Assembly: GCF_018326265.1 (NCBI RefSeq)
Contig: NZ_AP023360.1
Span: forward strand, 8,531,827-8,595,826
DNA: 64,000 nt
Origin: Catellatospora sp. IY07-71
GTDB lineage: Bacteria; Actinomycetota; Actinomycetes; Mycobacteriales; Micromonosporaceae
Direction: 5' to 3'
Shown: positions 25,461-33,641 of the stretch, in pieces
Layout: every line of letters begins with the position of its first letter
Numbering within the stretch: position 1 is the stretch's first letter
Translations under genes and position numbers: made by a program
The notes under the pieces: model-generated
Seen by the model: the letters and a program-made list of their open reading frames with translations, nothing else
Told to the model about the DNA's origin: nothing
Databases searched by the model: none

Positions 25461-26444
25461 ATGAGCACGGATGAGGACCTCTACCGGACCATGCGGCTGA
25501 TCCGCCGGTTCGAGGAGCGCGCGATCGAGCTGGTGCACAGCGGCGAGATCGTCGGCGGCATCCACCCGTACATCGGGCAGGAGGCGATCGCGGCGGGCGT
25601 CTGCGCGGCGCTGCGCGACGACGACGTCATCACCAGCACCCACCGCGGGCACGGGCACGTGCTGGCCAAGGGATCCGACCCGGTGCGCATGCTGGCCGAG
25701 CTGACCGGCCGCTCGACCGGCCTGAACAAGGGCCGGGGCGGCTCGATGCACGCCGCGGACTTCAGCAAGGGCATCTACGGCGCCAACGGCATCGTCGGCG
25801 CGGGCGGGGCCATCGCCACCGGCGCCGCCTGGGCCGCGGTCAAGGAGGGCAGCGACCGGGTCGCGGTGAGCTTCTTCGGCGACGGCGCGGTCAATCAGGG
25901 CGTGCTGCTGGAGACGTTCAACCTGGCCGCGCTGTGGCGGCTGCCGGTGCTGTTCGTCTGCGAGAACAACGGCTACGCCACCACCCTGACCATCGAGCAG
26001 GGCGTGGCCGGGTCGATCACCGCCCGCGCGGCGGCGTTCGGCATGCCCGCGGTCACCGTCGACGGCGCCGACGCCCGCGCGGTACGCGACGCCGCCGCCG
26101 AGGCCGTCGCACGCGGCCGGGCGGGCGGCGGCCCCAGCTTCCTGGAGTGCACGGCGTATCGCTTCGACGCGCACCACACCTGGGAGCACAAGGCCCGGGT
26201 GCGCTACCGCGCCGACGAGGAGGTGGCCGCGGGCCGCTCCCGCGACCCGCTCGACGTGCAGGGCGCGCGGCTGCCCGAGGGCGCCCGCGCCGCGATCGAC
26301 GCGGAGGTCGAGGCGGTGCTGACCGAGGCGGTCGCGTTCGCGCTGGACAGCCCGGCGCCCGACCCGGCCGGCGCGCTCGACCACCTCTACGCCACCGGCC
26401 TGCGGGGGCGCAACGGGATCGGACTGTTCGAGGGGGTGCGCTGA
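25461..26444 (+). CDS. Thiamine-diphosphate-dependent E1 component, alpha subunit
   Basis: A 327-residue 2-oxoacid/acetoin dehydrogenase E1 alpha. Landmarks are HRGHGH, GRGGSMH, and the ThDP/Mg motif beginning SFFGDGAVNQG and ending ENNGYA. With the beta subunit it would decarboxylate a 2-oxoacid and transfer the acyl or aldehyde unit. The ATG start has GAGGAGGG upstream. It overlaps the beta-subunit gene by one base. Related pairs supply phenylacetyl units in phenylglycine pathways (PglB/C) or, as E1/E2-ACP systems, glycolyl units; which applies is open. No E2 or E3 is in the window. Confidence 0.88.
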   Translation: MSTDEDLYRTMRLIRRFEERAIELVHSGEIVGGIHPYIGQEAIAAGVCAALRDDDVITSTHRGHGHVLAKGSDPVRMLAELTGRSTGLNKGRGGSMHAADFSKGIYGANGIVGAGGAIATGAAWAAVKEGSDRVAVSFFGDGAVNQGVLLETFNLAALWRLPVLFVCENNGYATTLTIEQGVAGSITARAAAFGMPAVTVDGADARAVRDAAAEAVARGRAGGGPSFLECTAYRFDAHHTWEHKARVRYRADEEVAAGRSRDPLDVQGARLPEGARAAIDAEVEAVLTEAVAFALDSPAPDPAGALDHLYATGLRGRNGIGLFEGVR

Positions 26445-27418
26445 TGGCGCGGCTGTCCTACCTGAAGGCCCTGCAGCGGGCGCTGGCCGACGAGATGGCC
26501 CGGGACGAGCGCGTGTGCGTGCTCGGCGAGGACATCGGGGTGGGTGTCAACAACGTCACGACCGGCCTGCTGGCCAAGCACGGCCCGCAGCGGGTGGTCG
26601 ACACGCCCCTGTCCGAGCAGGCGTTCACCAGCTTCGCCACCGGGGCGGCGCTGGCCGGGCTGCGCCCGGTCATCGAGTTCCAGATCCCGTCGCTGCTGTT
26701 CCTGGTGTTCGAGCAGATCGCCAACCAGGCGCACAAGTTCTCGCTGATGACCGGCGGGCAGGCGAAGGTGCCGGTGACGTACTTCGTGCCCGGCTCGGGT
26801 TCGCGCAGCGGCTGGGCGGGGCAGCACTCCGACCACCCGTACGGGCTGTTCGCGCACGTCGGGGTGAAGACGGTGGTGCCGGCCACGCCCGAGGACGCGT
26901 ACGGGCTGTTCCTGACCGCGATCCGTGACGACGACCCGGTGGTGCTGTTCGCCCCGGCCGGTTCGCTGGGGGTACGCGCCGACGTCGACATGGACGCGCT
27001 CGGCCCGGTGCCGCTGGGCGTCGGCCGGGTGCACCGGGAGGGCGCCGACGTGACCGTGGTCGCGGTCGGGCACCTGGTGCAGGCGGCGCTGGACGTCGCC
27101 GAGCAGCTGTCCGACCAGATCTCGGTCGAGGTGTTCGACCCGCGCACGCTCTACCCGTTCGACTGGGCCGGGCTGGCGGCGTCGGTGAACAAGACCGGGC
27201 GGCTGGTCGTCGTCGACGACTCGAACCGCATGTGCGGCATCGGCGCGGAGATCCTGGCCGTCGCGGCGGAGGAGATGCGGCTGGCGGTGCCGCCCAGGCG
27301 GGTGACCCGGCCGGACGGGGCGGTGCTGCCGTTCGCCCGCGAGCTGGACCTGGCCGTGCAGCCGCAGCGCGACCAGCTGCTCACCGCGGTGCAGGAGGTC
27401 TACAAGTCCAGCCGCTGA
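26444..27418 (+). CDS. Thiamine-diphosphate-dependent E1 component, beta subunit
   Basis: A 324-residue E1 beta partner. Conserved segments include VLGEDIG, DTPLSEQAF, ATGAALAGLRPV, and the C-terminal transketolase domain around VEVFDPRTLYPFDW. It pairs with the alpha subunit encoded just upstream (TGATG overlap). It is the last gene of the rightward Hpg locus and is followed by a strong hairpin. A role as provider of a C2 or aryl-acyl unit to a carrier protein is inference. Confidence 0.88.
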   Translation: MARLSYLKALQRALADEMARDERVCVLGEDIGVGVNNVTTGLLAKHGPQRVVDTPLSEQAFTSFATGAALAGLRPVIEFQIPSLLFLVFEQIANQAHKFSLMTGGQAKVPVTYFVPGSGSRSGWAGQHSDHPYGLFAHVGVKTVVPATPEDAYGLFLTAIRDDDPVVLFAPAGSLGVRADVDMDALGPVPLGVGRVHREGADVTVVAVGHLVQAALDVAEQLSDQISVEVFDPRTLYPFDWAGLAASVNKTGRLVVVDDSNRMCGIGAEILAVAAEEMRLAVPPRRVTRPDGAVLPFARELDLAVQPQRDQLLTAVQEVYKSSR

Positions 27419-27437
27419 GAGCCACTACGGAAATGGC

Positions 27438-27470
27438 GGCGGCCGCCGGGCGGGACCCCCGGCGGCCGCC
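27438..27470. terminator. Terminator between convergent E1 beta and protease genes
   Basis: Perfect 13-bp arms (GGCGGCCGCCGGG and complement) flank a 7-base loop. It lies 20 bp after the E1 beta stop and 17 bp from the end of the convergent protease gene, so it can serve both directions. Confidence 0.65.
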
Positions 27471-27486
27471 TCATGTGGAGGATGGC

Positions 27487-28548
27487 TCAGTAGACGCTGA
27501 CGCCGTACACCGACAGCGGCTCGACGACGGGCTGGAAGTAGGTCTGGCCGCCGGTGGTGCAGTTGCCGCTGCCGCCGGAGGTGAGACCGTAGGCGACAGT
27601 ACCCGCGTAGAGGGACCCGCCGCTGTCCCCGCCCTGGGCGCACACGCTGGTGCGGATGAGGCCGGACACGCTGCCCTGCGCGTAGTTGACGGTGGCGTTG
27701 AGGCCGAGCACCCGGCCGCTACGCACGCCGGTGGTGCTGCCGCTGCGGTACACCAGCTGGTTGATCGCCGGGGTGGCCGCGCTGGTGATGTCCTGGTAGG
27801 AGCCGTTGTACAGGTACACCGAGCCCGGCCGCGCGATCGAGCTGTCGTAACGCACGATGCCGTAGTCGTTGCCGGGGAAGCTGGATCCGACGCGCGTGCC
27901 CAGGAAGTTCTGGTTGTTTGGGCTGGCGTACCAGCTCGCGGCCAGGTTGGTGCAGTGCCCGGCGGTGAGGAAGAACTGCTGGCCGGCCGAGTTGCGCACG
28001 TTGAACCCGAGCGAGCAGCGCGAGCCGCCGCCGTAGATGGCCTCGCCGCCGGCGATGGTCGGGCTGAGCGTGCCCGCGACCTTCTCCACCCGCACGGCGT
28101 CGCCGAGGCGGTCGGTGACGGCCTTGAGCTTGGCCAGCTTCGCACCCGTGACGGTGTCGTCGGCGGTCACCACGACCTGGTTGGTGATCGGGTCGGTCGA
28201 CCAGGCCGTGCCGGGGATGCGGGCCAGCCGGGCGAGCTCGGCGGTGGCCGCGTTCAGCTGCGCGGCGCTGCGGGTGACGAGCTTGGCCACGCCGCCCTTC
28301 GCCCGGACCTGCGCGGCGGCGGCGGTGTCGGTGACGGTGACGACCATCCGGCCGCTGTCGTCGAGGTACGCGCCGGGCGAGCCCAGCTCGGCGGCGAGCG
28401 TCTCGGCCGCGGCGGGGCTCAGCGCGGGGCCGGTGCCGCCGACCGGGGCGGCCTGCGCGGTCGCCGGCACGATCAGGGCGGCGCCCAGCAGGGTGGCCGC
28501 GGCGGCGCGCACCGTGGCGCGGAGCAGCGGAGACCTGGAGTTGGTCAC
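27487..28548 (-). CDS. Secreted S1-family serine protease (alpha-lytic/streptogrisin type)
   Basis: A 353-residue preproprotease. A signal peptide ([24 protein letters not shown]) precedes an ~150-residue pro-region with the alpha-lytic propeptide look, then the catalytic domain beginning near [11 protein letters not shown]. The His of TAGHC, the Asp of NDYGIVRYD and the Ser of GGDSGGS form the triad, with paired cysteines. The GTG start at 28548 is chosen because GAGGAGG lies four bases upstream. It is a typical secreted peptidase and probably outside the biosynthetic locus. Confidence 0.93.
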   Translation of the reverse strand: MTNSRSPLLRATVRAAAATLLGAALIVPATAQAAPVGGTGPALSPAAAETLAAELGSPGAYLDDSGRMVVTVTDTAAAAQVRAKGGVAKLVTRSAAQLNAATAELARLARIPGTAWSTDPITNQVVVTADDTVTGAKLAKLKAVTDRLGDAVRVEKVAGTLSPTIAGGEAIYGGGSRCSLGFNVRNSAGQQFFLTAGHCTNLAASWYASPNNQNFLGTRVGSSFPGNDYGIVRYDSSIARPGSVYLYNGSYQDITSAATPAINQLVYRSGSTTGVRSGRVLGLNATVNYAQGSVSGLIRTSVCAQGGDSGGSLYAGTVAYGLTSGGSGNCTTGGQTYFQPVVEPLSVYGVSVY

Positions 28549-28805
28549 GGTTCCTCCTCGGGGTTGTGGCATGTGGGATGACATGCCGGAGGTGACCGGG
28601 TTGCCCGGTTAGGGCGCTCGGTCGTGGAACACGATGCCAAACAATGCAAGAATCTTCAATATTTATTGTGCTAAATGTATGTGCCAGATCCGCACTGCGC
28701 GGGAACCCGGCAGGCCGCGGCCACGTCGGACGGCACCACACCCCACCCAGCCGCCAGCGACCCCAGATCGCAGCCCAGCCGGCGGCAGCGGCGGCGGCGG
28801 TCCAA
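28549..28805. other. Gene-free stretch upstream of the protease
   Basis: The part up to about 28700 contains an AT-rich patch (28630-28685). On the minus strand this offers a possible protease promoter (TTGAAG, 17 bp, CATCGT). The rest is GC-rich and contains nothing I can support. Confidence 0.4.
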
Positions 28806-28866
28806 GATCGCGGTCTCGTGTCAGAACCTGTGGTCTGACCGCACCATGTGACACGAAACTCCGATC
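28806..28866. repeat. Dispersed palindrome, family B (copy 1)
   Basis: An inverted repeat running from GATCGCGGTCTCGTGTCA to TGACACGAAACTCCGATC. It has the family-B outline: GATC, about ten bases, TCGTGTC, a loop, then the mirror image. Confidence 0.8.
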
Positions 28867-28896
28867 ATGGCCGCGCGGCCGGGCACGAGACGCAAG

Positions 28897-29013
28897 CGGG
28901 CAGCCGCGCGAGCGGGCAGCCGCGCGAGCGGGCAGCCGCGCAGGCGGGCACAGCCGCGCAGGCGGGCACAGCCGCGCGAGCGGGCAGCCGCGCAGGCGGG
29001 CACGGCCGCGCGG
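28897..29013. repeat. GC-rich tandem repeat, 16-18 bp unit, about seven copies
   Basis: Units of CGGGCAGCCGCGCGAG or CGGGCACAGCCGCGCAGG follow one another with small variations. It lies between the family-B element and the end of the SGNH hydrolase gene. It has no spacers and is not a CRISPR. Confidence 0.85.
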
Positions 29014-29073
29014 ACGCGGAGCCGACCGCGCCGCGGCTCGGCGAGCCCGGTGGGCGGGCCTTGGTGAAGCCGC

Positions 29074-29769
29074 TCAGGCGAAGGTGTTGCCCAGGTGGGC
29101 ACCGAGGCGGCGGATGGTCAGCGCGGCGCAGATGCTGTGGCTGCGCAGGTTGCCGTGGATGCCGTCGGCGCTGTAGCTGCCCGGATCACGCTCGGCCGGA
29201 TGGCCGGAGCAGTCCACGTGGATCGCGCCCAGCCGCGCCGCCAGCGCCGCCGTGCGCACCGCCAGCGTGTCCATCCGCTCGCGCACCAGGTGCTTCACCG
29301 GATCGGGAAAGGACGGCGCGTAGGACACGTTGAACATGCCCACCGTGATCACCTCAGCGCCCGCCCGGCGCAGCTCGGTGATCATCGCGGCGAGCTCCCG
29401 GTCCACCGCGTCCGGATCGTACGACCGGCGCAGCGCGTCGTTGCCGCCCGCCGCGACCAGCACCAGGTCCGGCGCGAAGCGCAGCGCCGGGCCGAGCTGG
29501 CCCGCCCGGATCTCGGCGGCACGCAGGTCCCGCACCCCGAGGTTGAGGTAGACCAGCTCCGGGCGCACCCCCGCCAGCTCGGTCCGGATGCGGTCGCACC
29601 AGGACAGCTCGACGTAGCCGGGCACCGGATCGCCGAGCCCGGCGGCGACACTGTCGCCCACGACCGCGAACCGCCGCCACGGATGCCCGGCCAGCAGTGC
29701 GGCCGCCTCCCCCGGCCGCAGGCACCACGGATCGGCCGCCTCCAGCGTCACGGCATAGCCGTCAGCCAT
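29074..29769 (-). CDS. Cytosolic SGNH/GDSL hydrolase
   Basis: A 231-residue esterase-like protein without a signal peptide. Block I reads AVVGDSVAAGLGD (nucleophile Ser), block III AAGGNDAL, and the Asp/His block DGIHGNLRSH. Its ATG overlaps the stop of the MFS gene by eight bases, so it is the last gene of a ligase-MFS-hydrolase operon. It may hydrolyse an ester or thioester made by that operon; the substrate is unknown. Confidence 0.85.
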   Translation of the reverse strand: MADGYAVTLEAADPWCLRPGEAAALLAGHPWRRFAVVGDSVAAGLGDPVPGYVELSWCDRIRTELAGVRPELVYLNLGVRDLRAAEIRAGQLGPALRFAPDLVLVAAGGNDALRRSYDPDAVDRELAAMITELRRAGAEVITVGMFNVSYAPSFPDPVKHLVRERMDTLAVRTAALAARLGAIHVDCSGHPAERDPGSYSADGIHGNLRSHSICAALTIRRLGAHLGNTFA

Positions 29770-31723
29770 GCTTCGCAGCCTTCTCGGCCTTCTCGACGTG
29801 CTCGACCTGCTCGGGCTGCGGCGGCCCCGGCTGGCCGGGCAGCCGCAAGTCGCTCAGCTCGGCCATCTCGGACAGCCCGGCCAGCTTCGCCTCCAGCTCG
29901 GCCAGCTCGCCGCGCATCCGCTCGGCCTGGCGCGCCGCCTCGGTCTGGTCGACGGCGAGCGCCTCCTCGACGCTGCTGCGCACGCCGGGCACGTCCAGGG
30001 AGGCGAGCATGCTCATCGCCTCGGCGGTCTTCACCAGGTGCCGGGTGCCGAGCAGGGCCCGGCCCTTGCGCACCTCGACCAGCCACTGGCCGTTGGCGTA
30101 GGCCAGGGTGACCGACAGCCGGGCGGGCAGCCGCGCCGCGCCGGTCAGCACCGCGGGCGCGCCCGCGCTCAGCTGCCGCCAGGTCCGGTACGCGAACACC
30201 GGCACCAGCAGCGCCACCAGGTACGCCCCCGCCGCGGCGGCCAGCGCCCAGCGCAGCTCCAGCACGGGCAGCGCCCAGGCCGCGGCGGCGGTGCCCAGCG
30301 GCAGGCCGAGGTACGCCACCGACGCGGCGAAGCCGCCGACCCGGCTGCGCACCGGCGCGGGCACCCGCTGCGCGAGCAGCGTGCCCAGCGCGGGCGTCAC
30401 CGACGACAGGGTCGCCCCGCACACGAACGCCACCACCACGATCAGCAGTAGCAGCGGCGGCAGCCCGCCCAGCACCGCGGCCGTGCCGCCGCCCGCCAGG
30501 AACGCCAGCGCCGCCACCACCCAGCGATACGGCTCGCGGGTCAGCCCGGCGAGCACCACCCCGCCGGTGACCGCGCCGAGCACGAACGCCCCGCCGACCA
30601 GGCCGAGCAGGTCCGGCTCGCGCAGCACGTGCGTCATCCAGGCCGGCACCAGCAGCACCGCCCCGGCCTGCACGAGCAGGTTGGTCAGGAACAGCACCGC
30701 GGCGAGCCGCCGGATGAGCCCGTCCGCGCGCAGCTCGGCCATGGCCCCCCGGCGCAGGTCCTTCGCGCGGGTCCGCGCGATCGGCAGCGCCGCCTCGCCC
30801 CGCGCCCTGCCCTCGGCCTGCTCCGCTCCGGCCGGGTGGCTGCCGTTGGCGGACGGGCTGCCCGTCGCCTGCGCCGGAATCGCCGCATGGACCGCGTTCC
30901 CGCCGGTGCGGATGCGCGCCGTGGCTTGCTCGCCACCGGAGCCGTTCAGGGAATCAGCCGGGCCGGCCGGGTCGGGCTCGTCGCCGGATCCCGCCGCCGC
31001 CTCCTCGCCCGCGGCGGCCTCCGCGTCCGCGCCGGGCTTCGCGGGCAGCACCTCGCCGCTGAGCACCTCGGGCGCGGCGGCGGCACCGGCCGGGCGCGGA
31101 CGCTCGGTGACGGCCTGCACCAGCAGGGCCGCGGCCAGCGCGCAGAGCACCGCGTCCAGCCACAGCACCCCGGCCGGGCCGAACCGCACCGCCAGCACGC
31201 CCGCCCCGGCGCCCAGCGCCAGCAGCGCGATCACCTGCAACGCGCGCGCCAGCCCCGAACGCGGCGCGCGGGCCTCTTCGGGGTCGGCGTCCCGGCGTAC
31301 CGCGTCCTTGGCCCGGTCGCTCACCGACCGCAGCGCGGCGGCCAGCGCGGCCAGCCCTGCGGTGCCCGCCAGGCCCGGCCAGCCGGTCACCGGCGAGTCC
31401 GGCAGCGCGAAGTACGCCACGCCCGCCAGTGCCACGGCGCTGAGCAGGTCGGCAGCGACGCCCACCCGGACCGGGCGGCGCCCGTCCGCCAGCGCGACGC
31501 CCAGCGGACTCGCCAGCAGGTATGCCACCAGCTGCGCCGCCGCGACCACGCCGACCGTACGCAGGCCCGCGTCGGCGGCCAGCAGCAGCCACGGCACGAC
31601 CACGAACGACATCCGGGTGGCCAGCACCGACACCGACTCGGCGGCCGACACCGGCAGCCGGACCGGGGTGCCGGACGGCTCGGCCGTGGGATCGCCGAGC
31701 GCCGGCGCCGCGTGGACCGTCAT
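29762..31723 (-). CDS. MFS transporter with long loop and C-terminal tail
   Basis: A 653-residue major facilitator. About six hydrophobic segments are followed by a long, disordered, acidic/Gly-rich central loop (roughly residues 205-325), then about six more, then a ~130-residue hydrophilic tail. The tail (LAYANGQWLVEVRKG, SMLASLDVPGVRSSVEEAL, then a charged helix) matches the tail of the MFS protein at 12457-14052. The ATG at 31723 has GGAGGG five bases upstream. It is co-transcribed with the AMP ligase 14 bp upstream and is presumably the export pump for that system. Confidence 0.83.
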   Translation of the reverse strand: MTVHAAPALGDPTAEPSGTPVRLPVSAAESVSVLATRMSFVVVPWLLLAADAGLRTVGVVAAAQLVAYLLASPLGVALADGRRPVRVGVAADLLSAVALAGVAYFALPDSPVTGWPGLAGTAGLAALAAALRSVSDRAKDAVRRDADPEEARAPRSGLARALQVIALLALGAGAGVLAVRFGPAGVLWLDAVLCALAAALLVQAVTERPRPAGAAAAPEVLSGEVLPAKPGADAEAAAGEEAAAGSGDEPDPAGPADSLNGSGGEQATARIRTGGNAVHAAIPAQATGSPSANGSHPAGAEQAEGRARGEAALPIARTRAKDLRRGAMAELRADGLIRRLAAVLFLTNLLVQAGAVLLVPAWMTHVLREPDLLGLVGGAFVLGAVTGGVVLAGLTREPYRWVVAALAFLAGGGTAAVLGGLPPLLLLIVVVAFVCGATLSSVTPALGTLLAQRVPAPVRSRVGGFAASVAYLGLPLGTAAAAWALPVLELRWALAAAAGAYLVALLVPVFAYRTWRQLSAGAPAVLTGAARLPARLSVTLAYANGQWLVEVRKGRALLGTRHLVKTAEAMSMLASLDVPGVRSSVEEALAVDQTEAARQAERMRGELAELEAKLAGLSEMAELSDLRLPGQPGPPQPEQVEHVEKAEKAAKHG

Positions 31724-31737
31724 CACTACCCTCCAGA

Positions 31738-33297
31738 TCAGGCGTCGGCGGCGTACCGCGCGCGCAGCGCCTTCTTGTCGACCTTGCCGAACTCGGTCAG
31801 CGGGAAGGCGTCGACGAACCCGACCGTCTGCGGCGCCCACATCGCGTTGAGTTCGGCGCTGACCAGCGCGATCAGCTCCTCGGCGGTGACCGTCGCGTCG
31901 GGAGTGGTCACCACGTACGCGTGGACCGCCTCGCCCTCCAGCTCGTGCGGCACCCCGATGACGGCGGCCGCCTGCACCTGCGGGTGCGCCGCCAGCGCGT
32001 CCTCGACCGGGCGGCAGAAGACGTTCGTGCTGCTCAGGCCGGTCACGATCATGTCCTTGACCCGGTCGAACAGGTACAGGTAACCGTCGGCGTCCAGCCG
32101 CCCCACGTCGCCGGTGCGCAGCCAGCCGTCCAACAGCGTCTCGGCGGTCAGCTCCGGCATGCCCCAGTAGCCCCGCATCAGCAGCGATCCGGTGATCCAG
32201 ACCTCGCCCACCTCGCCGGTCGGCAGCACCGCGCCGTCGGCGTCACGGATCTGCACCCGCACGTCGCCGTACGGGATGCCGCACGAGGCCAGCCGCTCGG
32301 GGTGCGCCGGATCGTGGTCCAGATTGGGCAGCGCCGAGATGAACGGGGACTCGCTCATGCCGTACACGATGCGCAGCACCGGCCCGAAGCGCTCGATGGC
32401 CTGGGTCAGCCGGGTCGGCGACGCCGCCGCCCCCGAGATGGTCAGCGTGTGCAGGCTGCTGAAGTCCACCCCGGCCGACTTCGGGTCGTCGAGCAGCAGG
32501 TAGAGCAGCGGCGGCGCGAGCAGCGTGCTGTTGATCCGCTCGCGCTCGATGGTGTCGTAGAACAGCGGGTAGTCCAGGCCGTCGTGCAGGAACGCGGTGC
32601 CGCCGGTGAACAGCGTCATGAACACCGCCGTCTGCGCGCTGACGTGCCAGGTGCCCGCGATCAGCAGGTGGCGCAGCGCGGGCTGGCCGCTGTCGGCGTA
32701 GTAGCGCGAGAGGGTGTGCAGCGCGGCGAAGAACGAGTGCCCGTGGTGCACCAGCTTCGGCAGGCCGGTGGTGCCGCCGGTCTGGAACAGCGACGACGGC
32801 TCGTGTGTCACGGTCGCCGGGTCGATCGGCAGCTCGGTCGCGCGCGGCCCGTCGGTCAGGTCGGGGCCGAGCCCGCCCGGCCCGAAGCAGAACACTGGCC
32901 GGGGCGCGGCGAGCGCGGCCAGCTCGGCGCCCATCTCGGGCAGCTTGCGGGCGTCGTACACGAAGGCGTCGACCTGGGCGAGGTCGAGGAAGTCGCGGCG
33001 GAACCGCGGCGGGGCGTTGTTGGCGATCCAGGCGGTGCGGCAGCCGAGCAGGCCGGCCGCGAGCTGCAGGAAGATCGACTCGGCCGGGTTGCGGGCCAGC
33101 ACGCCGAGCGCGGCGCCGGGGCGGATGCCGTGCGCCCACAGCGCCCCGGCCATCGCGACCACCTCGGCGTGCAACTCCGCGTAGGTGTAGCGCTGCCCGT
33201 CGACCGCGACGAGCGCCTCGGCCTCACCGTATCGGGTGAAGAGCGTCAATGCCTGCGCGGCATAGTTCGCTGCCGGATCAAAGATCTGTTCACCCAC
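31738..33297 (-). CDS. AMP-dependent ligase/acyl-CoA synthetase AL3
   Basis: A 519-residue ANL enzyme. Its P-loop is QTGGTTGLPKLVHH, the A5 motif VYGMSESPF, the ribose-binding Asp lies in WLRTGDVGRLD, and the C-terminal catalytic Lys in GKVDKKALR. The GTG start at 33297 is chosen by alignment with its paralogue AL4 (42628-44178); both begin about a dozen residues before NYAAQAL. It heads the AL3-MFS-SGNH operon. It may form an acyl-CoA or acyl-carrier thioester; no carrier protein is adjacent. Confidence 0.85.
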   Translation of the reverse strand: MGEQIFDPAANYAAQALTLFTRYGEAEALVAVDGQRYTYAELHAEVVAMAGALWAHGIRPGAALGVLARNPAESIFLQLAAGLLGCRTAWIANNAPPRFRRDFLDLAQVDAFVYDARKLPEMGAELAALAAPRPVFCFGPGGLGPDLTDGPRATELPIDPATVTHEPSSLFQTGGTTGLPKLVHHGHSFFAALHTLSRYYADSGQPALRHLLIAGTWHVSAQTAVFMTLFTGGTAFLHDGLDYPLFYDTIERERINSTLLAPPLLYLLLDDPKSAGVDFSSLHTLTISGAAASPTRLTQAIERFGPVLRIVYGMSESPFISALPNLDHDPAHPERLASCGIPYGDVRVQIRDADGAVLPTGEVGEVWITGSLLMRGYWGMPELTAETLLDGWLRTGDVGRLDADGYLYLFDRVKDMIVTGLSSTNVFCRPVEDALAAHPQVQAAAVIGVPHELEGEAVHAYVVTTPDATVTAEELIALVSAELNAMWAPQTVGFVDAFPLTEFGKVDKKALRARYAADA

Positions 33298-33506
33298 GAT
33301 CGAGTCACCCCAGTTCGGCCGGAAGTCAGCGGATTCGCTGGTAACAGGCCGATTCCCGGTGTGTGGCAACGGCCTAAGCGGCGACGATACCGCCACGATC
33401 GTGAATCAGCTACCACTCCAGACCGTCGATTCGTGCAGCCGACAATTGTCAATCGGGACATTTGCGTATGCAGACGTCCGGACCGGATCCTTCATCGATT
33501 CCGATG
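33298..33506. promoter_or_regulatory. Divergent regulatory region, AL3 and lipase-P450 operons
   Basis: A gene-free, relatively AT-rich region between divergent operons. It contains the perfect palindrome GACAATTGTC (33441-33450), a candidate operator placed to affect both directions. A minus-strand promoter for AL3 could not be fixed with confidence. Confidence 0.4.
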
Positions 33507-33536
33507 ATGCAAACCGCCCTCGGATCGGCTTAGACT
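33507..33536 (+). promoter_or_regulatory. Probable promoter of the lipase-P450 operon
   Basis: ATGCAA and TAGACT are separated by 18 bp, the same geometry and TAGNNT -10 as the promoters at 6588, 14106 and 21111. The -35 is weaker than in those. Confidence 0.45.
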
Positions 33537-33641
33537 GCCGACACCCCGGCCCGTCCCGGACGCGCCAGCGGACCCGCTTCCGTCGTGCCCGGTGATCGAC
33601 CTCTGGCCATGTCCCTCGATGCCCGAGGAGCGTCCGCGCCG

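Noticed and set aside
28897..29013. CRISPR array
   Set aside because: Units are 16-18 bp, contiguous and without unique spacers. No cas gene is present.
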